Below are positions 11,607 to 21,624 of a DNA stretch of 64,000 nt, in pieces. The stretch's first letter is position 1, and each line of letters starts with the position of its first letter. Under the pieces are notes generated by a model that was not told the DNA's origin, searched no databases, and was given only the letters and a program-made list of their open reading frames with translations. The position numbers and the translations under genes were made by a program. The DNA is from Rutstroemia sp. NJR-2017a BVV2 (taxonomy: Eukaryota; Ascomycota; Leotiomycetes; Helotiales; Rutstroemiaceae), in NCBI GenBank assembly GCA_002946415.1, contig NJPS01000032.1:62001-126000 (forward strand), in the 5' to 3' direction.

Positions 11607-13687
11607 TTAGACAAAACTCGGCATAATCTGGTAAGAAGATATTACAACGTCCAACCGATTCAGGTAGTCTAGCTCATAATCAACAGCAAGGTCGTCCTGG
11701 ACCCATATCTGCTGGAGAATGCTCTGCAGTTCATGCAAGCTCCTCAAACTCGAGCTTTTCACTGCTCTCTCAATATGCTGTAGAATTCTCATTCTCTGCT
11801 CATCCGCCCTGGCCTCGCATCCAATGATCAGCAGTGGAAAGGCCGAATTGTGGGTCTCCAGCTCGTCGAGAAGTATATAGGCCCTCTCAACCATTGCATC
11901 TATGTGAATGGATGTTCCCGAGAAATTCCGCGATGCTCTTTTGAGGTAAATTAGAGCAGCTAGTTTGAAAAGCTCTATTTTGGCCACCCAGGCTGTGCTC
12001 AAGCCAGACATACCATCAGATATACCTTCTGGAACCAGGACAATATTTGTTATCCTGTTTTCGAGGCAGCGTAAAGAATTTTCGTATTCGTCGCTGTGGT
12101 AAAGTGAGTCTGTCGGTTTCCGAATCATTTCGAACATTATATAGAAATGTCGAAGGATTTCATGTGAGCAGTGCGATACATCTTTGACCTATCTCATGTT
12201 AGATAAATGACTGTGCAGAGATGAATCTCCAGATCATCTAGTCTAACCTTTCGTGAGTGGCAAGTTCCTTGTTCCACAAGCGCGAAATTTTTGACTCCTT
12301 TCATAGGCTCTGAATTCTTATAACAGTGTCGGTGGCTAAACCGGCTCATGATCATATGGTACTCAACCCAGTCTAGAAGTCTGGAATATTCGCCTTGAAA
12401 ATTTTGGATGTCAAGGCTTGCGTTGTCGATTAAGCGTCTAGCTTCGTTCAAATGACCTAGAATCCAAGATCCAGCTTAGCGATGTGACCGCAAATCCACG
12501 GATTACCCACAGATTGATGGATATCCGCCGGGCACCCGTGGACTACCCACGGATTACCCATCTGAATTCTCAACTAACCGCTCCGCAACGGATTAATCCG
12601 CGGATTGTCTTGGCACTACCATGGGCATCCCACGGTTAACCGTTTGCGCAGCCTAGAGCCGATGTCTATGAAGATTCATGCCATTCACTTTATGAAAGGC
12701 AACAGAAGAACTAGCGCATTGAATTGCATATATTCTTCAGACCTTCTAGGCTAAGTAATCAGAAACAAATAGACCACGCGTCACTTACAAAACCATAGGG
12801 ATACTGCATTTGGCATTTCGAGCATCTCAGCGCTGGTGAGCGTTTGTTAAAAAGAAGAGAGAATGTGTTGAAGATACCTCAAGGTGGCACAGTATCATAC
12901 TAGCCGCAATATGTTGGATTACCGCGGGAATTTCGACACAGCGATTGCAAGATATGATCAGTGCGCGGAGAGCGCGAGCTTTGAACCGAAAAACGTTTGC
13001 GTGCAGACCGTACCGGTGGAATGACGAAAACGCCAACGCCGATTGTAACACGGCCATAGATGACGGTGAACTCTCTGAAAGAGCTAGCCGCACCAAAAGA
13101 CTCAAGAAATCGTTCTTGTCAGGTTCGAAAGTGGCCAGAGTGGATGACGCCATACATATAACTGCGACTATTAGCTCCATAAAATTCTACGGTCTGGAAC
13201 TGTATTTACAGTGATGGAGAAGCTCTCTTTCCTCCTGACCAAGGTTTATTGGGAGCCATGATAGCGCCATAGGCGGATCAATTTTTTGGAAGGCAAATCC
13301 CTTATGACTGCCAAGTCCTATCACTAGAGCATTAGTTGGATGATAGGAAAATTTCGTGAGTGGGTAGACCTTGATTCATCCGCAGGTAATCGTGGAGCTG
13401 GATATCCCATGATGTAGCATTTATAAAGCTCGTCTGGGAGAAAGTGTTCCTAGTCCCAACTACATCCCGAAGGGAATAGGTCAAGCTCCGCTTCTTATTG
13501 GTAGCCTTTGGCCATGACAGCCGTAACCCATACTCACATTGTCTATTAGACTTCGCGCACCTGGAGCAACGTGGGTGTATGCGGTTGCAAACTGCCCTGG
13601 AGTCTGTAATGCTTGAGTGGTTAGCCTTAGATGCACTTCAGTACTTCACTTAGACGTTGACAGCACCTCTGCAAGCCCAGCACTCAT
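11607..13687 (-). CDS. Fungal-specific Zn2Cys6 transcription factor, zinc cluster apparently damaged
   Basis: Nuclear regulator with a fungal-specific transcription factor domain, about 496 residues in the best splice. Exons: 13650-13687, 13370-13596, 13210-13317, 12878-13167, 12789-12825, 12248-12456, 11607-12188. The second half of the zinc cluster is clear (CNRIHPRCSRCAKSNRQC, then YGLRLSWPKATNKKRS). The first half, ECWACRG with correct C-x2-C spacing, is upstream in a different frame (start at 13697) that hits a stop before any usable donor. The only in-frame join lacks those two cysteines, so the gene may be inactive or carry a one-base lesion. Downstream, QEERELLHH, SLLVRLAL, FKARALRAL and a long helical C-terminus are typical. 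The 332-nt intron (12457-12788) carries a repeat. Two introns are weak: one is only 42 nt, one has a GTCTAC donor. It probably once controlled the neighbouring P450. Confidence 0.6.
12480..12662. repeat. Repeat with CACGGATTACCCA-type motifs inside an intron
   Basis: Within the longest intron of the regulator gene, motifs of the form CGGATTACCCA or CGGATTAATCCG recur several times and the segment ends in CGCAGCCT. A similar stretch ending in CGCAGCCT occurs at 15630-15727. Sister introns are 42-70 nt, so this segment is probably an insertion. Confidence 0.5.
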
Positions 13688-14208
13688 TCGTATGCATTCT
13701 GGATTAGGATCAATTGGTATCCTCTTCGCTATCTTGACAGTGTAAGTTAGGAAATACTGCAAGTTACAAATGTAAGTTAAGAAACGTGAACTTATCTATC
13801 TACAAAATAGTTGCCCTTTTTCTATTTGGGCATGGAGCTGACAAATGTGCTGCACAGATGGAGGGAGGTCGTTATCACCGACCGGCCTCGGGAGCCCTGT
13901 CATGACCCATTTCCCGCATTTCTGATCTCGCTTATCTTCCGCTTTTAGAAAAACAGCAACTTTTCTGTGTCTTGGCAATATGGTAAACCCTCAGTTTAGA
14001 CAATCTATACATCTCACCTCTGAACATTACATCAAAATAGAGGAGACTTGAAATCGAAAAGCGAGTCAGCAAAACTCCAAGGATGGCTCTAATTCGATAT
14101 AAGTACACGCTCTATTGTGTCTCTTCTACAGTTGTCAATTCTCAGAACCACATCTTAGAATCATCCTACGATCAACCTCAGTTCTACAAGCCTTAAATTT
14201 CCATTCCA
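13688..14208. other. Divergent intergenic region between regulator and dehydrogenase
   Basis: About 520 bp between the start of the transcription factor (minus strand) and the start of the dehydrogenase (plus strand), so it holds both promoters. If the true regulator start lies upstream of the damaged zinc cluster, the intergenic part is shorter. No specific site was identified. Confidence 0.45.
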
Positions 14209-15256
14209 ATGTCTTCCTACGTCATCACTGGAGCCTCTCGTGGCATCGGCGTATGTGTCATTCTTCTTCATGTACAAGACTTGTAACTAATAAAACATAT
14301 CTATCGTCTAGTTCGAGTTTGTCCGCCAACTCTCTGCAAACCCAGCCAATACCGTCTTTGGCCTCGTCCGCAACAAAGCAGCCGTCGAGTCCAAGGTTGC
14401 CGCTGAAATCGGCCGGGAAAACATTGAAATCATTGAAGCCGACACCACGGATCTTGAGGCACTGAAGGTATGCTAGTGAGTGATCAATAAAACTAAGGTC
14501 GAGACTGAAACAAGGATTTTCTAGAAAGCAGCTGAGTATGTTTCCGAGAAAACGAATGGCACCCTTGATTATATCATAGCCAATGCCGCGCTCCAAGCTA
14601 AGACTGCTATGGTTGGCTTCGGTACTCTGTAAGTTCTAGGCGGAGTGACAAATATCTCTGGTACAGGTGTTTTTGAGATTAATTCTTCCACAGGAGCAAG
14701 GATCCAAAGGCCCTTGAAGAAGACTTGATTGAGCACTATCGAGTCAATTCCATCGGCCCCGTCCATCTATTCAATACATTCATTCCCCTGATTTTAAAAG
14801 GTCGGGCAAAGAAAGTGATTGCCATCTCCACGGGTATATCAGACCCTGAGATGACACTCAAGGCCGATATATTCCAAGCCACGTCTTATTCAATGAGCAA
14901 GGCAGCTCTTAATATGGCCGTGGCCAAGTTCAGCGCCTTGTACCGTGAGAAAGGTGTTCTCGTCATGGCTATATGCCCTGGGGCTGTGGACACCGGCAGT
15001 CTTCAGATAGGTCTGTAGTCGCCGTGACAAGAGAAAGGGGTATACTTTTGCTGATGTTTTGATAGAAACCGAGGAGGATGGAAAGTTGGCTATGGCTTTG
15101 TTTGGAAAGTTTAGGGAGTACTCGCCCACCTTTCAAGGACCTAGGAAGCCAGAAGACAGTGTTAAATCGGTCTTGCGTCTCGTGGATAAGGCTACCGTTG
15201 ATGGTGTGTATGCAGGCGTCTTCATCTCTCATACGGAAGGAAAGCCATATCTTTGA
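14209..15256 (+). CDS. Short-chain dehydrogenase/reductase
   Basis: NAD(P)-dependent oxidoreductase of the classical SDR fold, 269 residues. Exons: 14209-14250, 14312-14467, 14525-14628, 14694-15010, 15066-15256. The cofactor motif TGASRGIG is at the N-terminus (residues 7-14), split by the first intron right after it. NAA in the NNAG-like position reads IIANAAL. The catalytic Ser is in KKVIAISTG and the Tyr/Lys pair is YSMSK. The substrate loop starts CPGAVDTG. The intron at 15011 uses a GTCTGT donor. C-factor-like and norsolorinic-acid-ketoreductase-like SDRs look alike; the substrate is unknown. It is divergent from the regulator and near the P450 pseudogene, suggesting a relic metabolic locus. 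The reading frame looks intact. Confidence 0.88.
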
Positions 15257-15629
15257 GTCTTCGCAAGGGAAGCTAAGAAGTTTTAATGCTTACTACAAAT
15301 GGGCATCAAGATTTATCTTTCATGGATTCAGAATGTTTCGAAATTTATCGATATTGGTGACGGTCTCATAGTTGCGTGACTTTCGCCTAGCTTGACACTG
15401 GGACCAAGTACTACTAATGCAATATAATTTCATCTCTTTCATGGGGATATATACTGTTTGAGAGCCTGTATTTCTCGCTGAACTTAGAGATAGACTGCGA
15501 AATGGGTACCCATGGTTGGGTTTTCCAACGCTTCAACCTATCCACCAACCTGAGTAGATATGACACATACCAGAGTAGAGTAAGGTCCGACATGGCCAAT
15601 AGGTAGTTAACATCTCTTCCAACTCACTA

Positions 15630-15730
15630 AACGGGTACCCAGGTACCCATTAGTCATCATAGCCCACCCATGGCTGTCCCAACCCGGCGGGTACCCTATC
15701 TACCCGGTGAGTAGGTTCGCAGCCTACTTA
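15630..15730. repeat. GGGTACCC-rich repeat, relative of the intronic one
   Basis: Motifs CGGGTACCC, AGGTACCCA, CGGGTACCC and CTACCCGG recur within 100 bp, with CATGGCTGTCCCA in the middle and CGCAGCCT near the end. The intronic repeat at 12480-12662 shares the CATGG...TCCCA and CGCAGCCT landmarks. Confidence 0.5.
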
Positions 15731-15997
15731 GAGGTTTCGAAGTGGATGCAGCTGTGGTGAGATTTCCGTTATCACATGTGAACGACGGGAACACATTCGT
15801 GTTCGCATAAGCTTCAACAACCTAGTCATGACCCATGCCGGGAAACAAAGAGAATATCATACCATTGGTCAACAGGTTGGTTGATAACAGCTTCAGTGGT
15901 GAGGGTTTTCTGGTTGGAGATCCGCCAGCTGCTCGAACATGACGGAGTCTAAGGGCTCGAAAGTCGAGGGGCTATTTGGTTTACCATATACGTCAAT

Positions 15998-16205
15998 ATC
16001 TTTCTTTATCTCAGCCTGAGAACAGATTTCGAACAAATCAGAATTATTTGATATCATGATCTTTATCTCAGCTGAGAAGAGAGAATGAACAACTTGAAAA
16101 AACCAGATAACGTCTTTATTCCGGGCTTAGAACAGAGGTTGAACGATTCAGAATTGAATAATGTCTTTATTTCAGACTCATAACAGAGGCTAAACAGTTC
16201 ATACG
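15998..16205. repeat. Four diverged tandem copies of a ~52-60 bp unit
   Basis: Units begin TCTTTATCTCAG or GTCTTTATTTCAG and continue with a variant of AGAACAGAGGTTGAACGATT; starts are near 15998, 16060, 16111 and 16164. Divergence is high, so the array is old. Confidence 0.55.
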
Positions 16206-17501
16206 ATATGATTATAACCACTCACGACTTCTTCGGTCTCTGTCACTTCTCTTTCCATCATCATCCACCACAATTCTCTATCTAGCCACAAAAGCCTCAG
16301 CATACAGAATTAGAACTTATCCTTGATCCAATTACTGAACTCTGCATAAAAGTTAAGAACTGTCTTTAGCTGCAAACATGTGTTGGGCCATCTTATATTT
16401 ATATGCTTGTAGTCATTATGTAGATGGTGGATGGGCAAAATGTTCTTACTTAGCTGGTACCGATTATCCTCCACAAGCTTGCACAGCTGTAAGCGAGAAG
16501 GTTGAAACAGTAAATGACTACTGTCCTGCCTGTAAAGCTCACCGATAGAAGCAGTCACGCATAGAAGTATCAAATACTTCTGTGCTACTAAGAAAGTCTC
16601 TGGTTCTCATGCGTTAGATTTTCTGGGGAGGTGTAGATGAACATCTCCTTGATCTTTCATACTTTATAAAATAAAAATACTGCGTTGTTTTCCCAACATA
16701 AAATGCTCCCAAAACTGTGATAACGATAATATAAATGTCCAACAACAAGATAGTGAAGTGAATGGTATTCCCGATAGAGTGGTTTTGTTATCAAGAATCA
16801 AGATGCACAAACGCTTATAATTAAGAAGTGGTGCCGGACCATTGGTCCTTTGTGACTTTTTCCATCTAGGTTTTCGGGGACTCTTGACCTAGAGGCTGGA
16901 AGCTGGAGGAAAGCAATATAACTGCTTGAGAGAGAGAGCTACCCATTCAGGCGGCTGACCCATACCCTCTGCCCTGAATTCCTGATTGGGTGTCCCATAT
17001 AGATGCTGCCGTGCAAGTGGAGCTCTTATATCATAGTAATGGCCTCCTGTGGCACTGCACATCGTATAGTACTGATCAAGGTCTCGAGCAATGTTAGCTG
17101 CTGGGCTGATTAGTTTCGACACCTTGAAGTTAGCAAAGAAGTAATCTATCACACCTAGCTCGAAATCGGTCTTTGTTTACGAGGACAACCCCTAAGTTTG
17201 ACCTACATAATGCTTGCATATCTGAGTTAGAACAAAGAAAACAGCGCTATGAAAGAGATAAACGTTGTTGTCGGCAAAACACTGAAGACGATGGACAGCG
17301 GTAAAGAAAGTTGAAACAATTCCTCAGATCGTGGATATCATGTTTAGAAGTTTCGCCTGTGAGATGTCATTATTCTTCATCTCTCCAAGCCCGAAAGCCT
17401 CGTTCTGCATTGCCTTCTTCGATCCCACGTACTTTGCCAGTGTTTTCACACGTTTCCGCGACGAGTCTTAGGATTTGGAACACTTTCCGGAATCTTCCAA
17501 A

Positions 17502-18122
17502 ATGCCTCAACGACTGTACCCCATGGATGCTGAAATCCAAATCCCAATTGACAACGCCCAAACCGCTATGGAAGACAACAATAATGACGCTCGTCAAGCT
17601 TCAAGGGGGTTTCTCGCAGGTCTCACAGGTGGCGAGCTCCCCCGGCTCCCCCGTGTTCCAAGTGGTTTTGTGCCTCAGCATGAGGACGACGATGATGATG
17701 CTGAACTCCCGTATGCCACGGACCTTGCCCGTCTTATAAGACAAACCGCTATTAACACAGAGTGGCTAGCTCACGAACTCCCAGGATTCAAAGACCGAAT
17801 GATAGAAGAATTCGGAATGCTTTCCATAGGTCTTGCAAGCTCAGAGCGTGCCAGGAAGCAAGACAGCTTACACATAGAAGATATGCGCGATGAGATAAAC
17901 GACATGTCTTCCACTCTGGAACAGCTTATGACTATGGTGAATGTCCTCGGGGCCGCTATGGATAAGAACAATGAAAACTTGGATTTTTTGTTAAAAAAAG
18001 CAGCTGAGAAACCCAATGACAGACACAGTCACACAGATCAAAACCTAGAAGACAAGAGAGCCAATTCCCCTGAGAGCCTGTCCCAAATTACGGAAAGCAG
18101 AAAAAGAAGGAGAAGTCTCTGA
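17502..18122 (+). CDS. Hypothetical coiled-coil protein, no membrane anchor
   Basis: Single exon, 206 residues from the first ATG. I do not recognise the family. Residues 1-70 are disordered and Pro/Asp-rich, with an acidic run HEDDDDDAELPY. Residues ~75-170 form a predicted amphipathic or coiled-coil helix (LARLIRQTAINTEWLAHEL ... DMRDEINDMSSTLEQLMTMV). The C-terminus is hydrophilic and ends in the basic run ESRKRRRSL, which could be a nuclear signal. It is the first of three consecutive plus-strand genes with a similar layout, but it alone lacks a C-terminal membrane segment. The family name and function are unknown. Confidence 0.6.
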   Translation: MPQRLYPMDAEIQIPIDNAQTAMEDNNNDARQASRGFLAGLTGGELPRLPRVPSGFVPQHEDDDDDAELPYATDLARLIRQTAINTEWLAHELPGFKDRMIEEFGMLSIGLASSERARKQDSLHIEDMRDEINDMSSTLEQLMTMVNVLGAAMDKNNENLDFLLKKAAEKPNDRHSHTDQNLEDKRANSPESLSQITESRKRRRSL

Positions 18123-19513
18123 CATGTCACCCGTCTGGAGACTTGATTCCACTTACCTCAGATTCGTGTGACGAGCCCCAGTTTTTCCCAAGGTGAACTA
18201 CACTAAGTTTCCTTCTTGATCACCACGAAGAAAATGAGATACAATGCTATTTTGCCAAAACTTTCATTTAATTAGTAGTACATTTCATATTTATTCCATT
18301 TTAGGCCCCCACATACTGAAAATATAAATTGCTCATCAGCAAATTGAAATTAATGACCTTGCCAGCCTGAGCCTCGTTTCCATATTCGTGGACACTTTAA
18401 CAATAATTGAAATCCAATAATAGCATCGTAAAACTGTTCCATGTTGCCATATGCAACAAGGAGGTACTCGTACCTCGATTCTGATCGTCGTGTATCTCCG
18501 GTTTGATTCTAAATGCGCAATTGAATGCATTTAATGGTAATCCAGTTCATAACAGTAGCTTCAATTGGGATCATACGTAAAACTCTTCTGAAAGTTTTGT
18601 CATGATTTGATTTGAGAAAGTCACGTCAGCGACACCTGAACAGCTCCGTTTGAAAAACTGCTGCTGCATGCGATGTCACTGGTATGAAACAGGAAGCAGG
18701 ACTAGTTTTGAGTGAGAAGGCAGGAGCAAACCTGGATAGGAGATCTGAGTGTAGAACTGGCTGGCATGGATCAGTTGATACAATAATCATCCGTTTTATC
18801 CTAAATAGGACGTGTTCTATCCCTCGTCACCTCATCGCCCTCGTTTTCATTCTCCGAGAATCTTGCGAACTCACTGTCATTGCTACAGTGCATAAGGTCA
18901 GCTGCGGAGAGATAAACCACCATAAGTAAATTACCCACTGCCAAAGAAACAATTTAGTCGACCTAGTCATGAACAACTTCATGGTTCTGGCGAGAACAAC
19001 CCCTGAGATCGTGTACATTAGACTGCGATAGAGACGAGATATTTTTGTTGAACAGGCTTATATTGCACAGCAGGTTGGTACGTAAAAGAGTGCCTGTAGG
19101 CTTAAAGGGATTTAAAAGTAGGGTATACTTGAGCTTGATTCAACTGTTCTAATGAGCTATCTACAGTGGGAAGGACTAGCTGTATTTATAGGCCTTTCAG
19201 GCCTATTGCCTTAGGCTTCTCAAGCCTATTTGCCACAGGCGTCGTAAGCCTGAACCATAGGCTTCGTAAGCCTGAAGTCATAGGCTTTGTAAGCCTAATC
19301 GATCACTACGACGTTCAGTTTAAGGTGGTGGGCACCTACCCCACCTACCCCACTTTTAGTGATTCCAACAATTTTCTACCCATCGACTTCCAACGAGCTG
19401 CTTGAGTAAACATCAAATTCAACGACTTTAAATTCTTCACCAGGCTCAAAGATATACAACAGAGTTCTCCGATCCTAAACCAGAAACAAAAAGGGAACAG
19501 AGGTCAAAGCAAG
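18123..19513. other. Intergenic with palindrome array and leader duplication
   Basis: The first kilobase shows nothing recognisable. From 19190 on it holds the AGGC palindrome array, then a CTACCCCAC direct repeat (about 19337-19352), then the upstream copy of the start-codon-straddling duplication. Confidence 0.5.
19190..19296. repeat. Five AGGC-N7-GCCT palindromes in tandem
   Basis: Fifteen-base imperfect palindromes lie at 19190-19204, 19213-19227, 19237-19251, 19259-19273 and 19282-19296, with starts 22-24 bp apart. The middle seven bases vary (CTTTCAG, TTCTCAA, GTCGTAA, TTCGTAA, TTTGTAA) while the AGGC and GCCT arms are constant. Each could form a 4-bp-stem hairpin or be a dimeric-protein site. 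The array is about 220 bp upstream of the next start codon. Confidence 0.8.
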
Positions 19514-19632
19514 ATGGATTATAAAAAGATTGATAAGGAGGTGAGATTCTCCTTCACCAGTGGCCTGGATACACGACCGAGTTCTCCGATTCTCAACCAG
19601 GAACAAGAAGGGAACAGTGGTCAAAGCAAGAT
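19434..19632 (+). repeat. 82-bp direct duplication, offset 117 bp, across a start codon
   Basis: 19434-19515 matches 19551-19632. Both copies contain TTCACCAG, GAGTTCTCCGAT, AACCAG, GGGAACAG and TCAAAGCAAGAT in the same order. The offset is 39 codons exactly, and the upstream copy is open in the same frame but has no ATG after the preceding TGA. Confidence 0.85.
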
Positions 19633-20089
19633 AGCTGATAACACCATGACTAGCAGTGTTGATGAGAATATATCTCCAGATATCAGTTCTTCGGTTTCAG
19701 AGCCGAAAGCGCCACTTACAGAAACAGAGTTCCAGAGAATTTTAAAAGAGATTTTCCAGGAACATCAACGTAGTCTGTCCAACCTCGAGATACGTGCCGA
19801 AACGGCTGAGCATAACTCTATCGTGGCAATGCAAAAATTGGAGCGGATGGATAAAAACATGCTCGCGTTGGCCAAAGGAATGCAGCAGTTCAATCCGACT
19901 CTAGTCAAACGTACTGACTGGATTACGAACATGCTCAATGTTACCCTCAATTGGGTGGCTGTCTTTGGGACGGCATGCATGCTGACAATCGCTCTGTTGC
20001 TGCCAATTACATGGCGATGTGTAGTGTTCATCGTGACTGTCATTGTTTTCTTCACTATCTGGACTCGACCTCGAGACTGGTTTTGTTAG
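19514..20089 (+). CDS. Hypothetical coiled-coil protein with C-terminal membrane hairpin
   Basis: Single exon, 191 residues; family not recognised. Residues 1-70 are Ser/Glu-rich and disordered. A coiled-coil helix follows (LTETEFQRILKEIFQEHQ to LERMDKNMLALAKGM, about residues 71-120). After an amphipathic linker, two closely spaced hydrophobic segments (VAVFGTACMLTIALLLP and CVVFIVTVIVFFTIW) suggest a hairpin or double anchor; the tail is RPRDWFC. There is no N-terminal signal, so the anchor is probably inserted after translation. The start ATG lies inside a duplicated block whose upstream copy reads in the same frame, so an upstream extension by a non-ATG start or missed exon is possible. 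It is the middle gene of the trio 17502-21624. Confidence 0.6.
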   Translation: MDYKKIDKEVRFSFTSGLDTRPSSPILNQEQEGNSGQSKIADNTMTSSVDENISPDISSSVSEPKAPLTETEFQRILKEIFQEHQRSLSNLEIRAETAEHNSIVAMQKLERMDKNMLALAKGMQQFNPTLVKRTDWITNMLNVTLNWVAVFGTACMLTIALLLPITWRCVVFIVTVIVFFTIWTRPRDWFC

Positions 20090-20841
20090 CTGATTGCCTG
20101 AAGTTTACTTTTCTATACTACTCCTTGAAGATTTCAGAAGCGTTTCTCTCTATGGGAAGGGCGTTCACGTAACAATAAAACATTGAATTCCAATCGTTAT
20201 TCTACAAAACTTTCCTAAATGATCTCCGAAAAAACAAAATATACAATATAAACGGAGAACTCATCACAACCAATACAATCGTCTTCTTTAACTATAAAAA
20301 ACAATGTGTTTACAACAGTCTATATATGCTTCAAATTCTAGAATACAACAACCCACTTAAAGATATAGTCACTTATGTAGTGTCTTCCACTCTGAGACCA
20401 TATATTGAATGAATATGTGGATTCTCCATCCTACGGTTTATTCGGATGGATATCCTTACAATCATATAACTAGTGAATAGCAATACAATGAATCAAAACG
20501 ATGTTCAGGTAGGAAGCGGTAACGCGGCAACTTTTAGTGCCTAGTACCCCTGAAATTGGCGAGAACAATACTATGAATACTACTCCCGTAGTATAAGTTA
20601 TATAATATAGACATTTACAGAGACTTCCTGTATGACTAGTGACTGTTAAGAACAACGATATTCTGAGCATATTTTCTAATACATTGCATGAACAACCTTC
20701 ATCATTCGTGTACTTAAGAGTCGGTTTGCCCCGCCTTATTTTCTTTATCACCATTCCTTCAACATCTACACCTCGAATCAACACATTTGAATCTTTACTC
20801 AAGCTTTGAAAAATATCCAAACTAGAATATCTACTATCAAA
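20090..20841. other. Intergenic, nothing recognised
   Basis: AT-rich 750-bp spacer between two plus-strand hypothetical genes. The last 100 bp would be the promoter and leader of the next gene. Confidence 0.45.
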
Positions 20842-21624
20842 ATGTCTGATAACTTAAAAGTCGAAGACACTCATCAATTCATGGCCAACAACGAGATGGC
20901 TGACATGGACGTATCCCATGACGCTGAATCGGATGGAGGGGCTCCAGTACAAGTAGTGGGGAATGATGCACTTGACGGTGAGGATGATCCTAGTGATTGC
21001 ACTATACTTACACCCGTCACCAGTTCGGGAGGCGTTTCAGTAATGTCCGACGACGATATCACACCTAAGGCTAGGGACATGCCCAAGGTTGAGCCTGCTC
21101 AAAGCAAGAAAACTACTGAGTTGTTGGCTGACAATGAGAGACGTGGTGGTGCAATCGACAACGGTAACTCGGCGCCCGGCGCTACTACCTCCACGGTCAA
21201 CCCCCCTGTCAACACCTCCAATTTGGCCGAGGGAAACAACGACCTCGCGAAAGCCACATCTGATGCTAGCACTTCCACCGACTCCGAAGATTCCGAAAAT
21301 GACGGGGACGACAAGGTAGAAGAAGCACTGCGTCTTCTTTCGGAGAGGGTCGATAAACAACAGAAAGACACGGAAGAGCTCAGAGGTGCTATCAAAACCC
21401 AAAAGGGGGACTTGAAAAATCTTCAGAACATGGTCAGACACCAAATGAAAGAGGCGAAAGATGTTATGTATCACCTGCGAGTGATGAGGAGAGACATGAA
21501 TAGTCTGCAATTCAGAGCTCGTGTGCTTCTGTTCTCACTTTTCGTTTTCTTCTACATCTGTTTCTGGCTTTGGTCTAGCGGCGCCGCCGGCAAGGTGATC
21601 GATTGGGCGATGGAGAAGGTATAG
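20842..21624 (+). CDS. Hypothetical acidic coiled-coil protein with single C-terminal membrane anchor
   Basis: Single exon, 260 residues from the first ATG in frame (20842); family not recognised. Residues 1-165 are acidic and disordered, rich in Asp, Ser and Thr. A coiled coil spans about 168-225 (VEEALRLLSERVDKQQKDTE to VMRRDMNSLQFRA). One hydrophobic helix follows (VLLFSLFVFFYICFWLWS) and then a short tail GAAGKVIDWAMEKV. This is the layout of a tail-anchored protein of the ER or outer mitochondrial membrane, with the coiled coil in the cytosol. It resembles the two upstream genes in plan but not clearly in sequence. Function unknown. Confidence 0.65.
   Translation: MSDNLKVEDTHQFMANNEMADMDVSHDAESDGGAPVQVVGNDALDGEDDPSDCTILTPVTSSGGVSVMSDDDITPKARDMPKVEPAQSKKTTELLADNERRGGAIDNGNSAPGATTSTVNPPVNTSNLAEGNNDLAKATSDASTSTDSEDSENDGDDKVEEALRLLSERVDKQQKDTEELRGAIKTQKGDLKNLQNMVRHQMKEAKDVMYHLRVMRRDMNSLQFRARVLLFSLFVFFYICFWLWSSGAAGKVIDWAMEKV

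Larger units (their letters stand above)
15257..17501. other. Intergenic, about 2.2 kb, with repeats
   Basis: Two repeat structures lie here (15630-15730 and 15998-16205). Minus-strand open frames at 16310-16573 and 16889-17152 have protein-like composition but no recognisable family, so I do not call them genes. The last ~200 bp before 17502 would be the promoter of the next gene. Confidence 0.45.

Noticed and set aside
13796..13978. 60-codon minus-strand frame as first exon of the regulator
   Set aside because: No zinc-cluster residues and no splice that joins it to the next exon in frame.
16310..17152. Minus-strand frames at 16310-16573 and 16889-17152
   Set aside because: Protein-like composition, but no family, no clear start context and no splice linking them. 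They could be remnants, so I left them unannotated.
21037..21510. 157-codon antisense frame in the tail-anchored gene
   Set aside because: Shadow of the plus-strand frame, which has the coiled coil and anchor.
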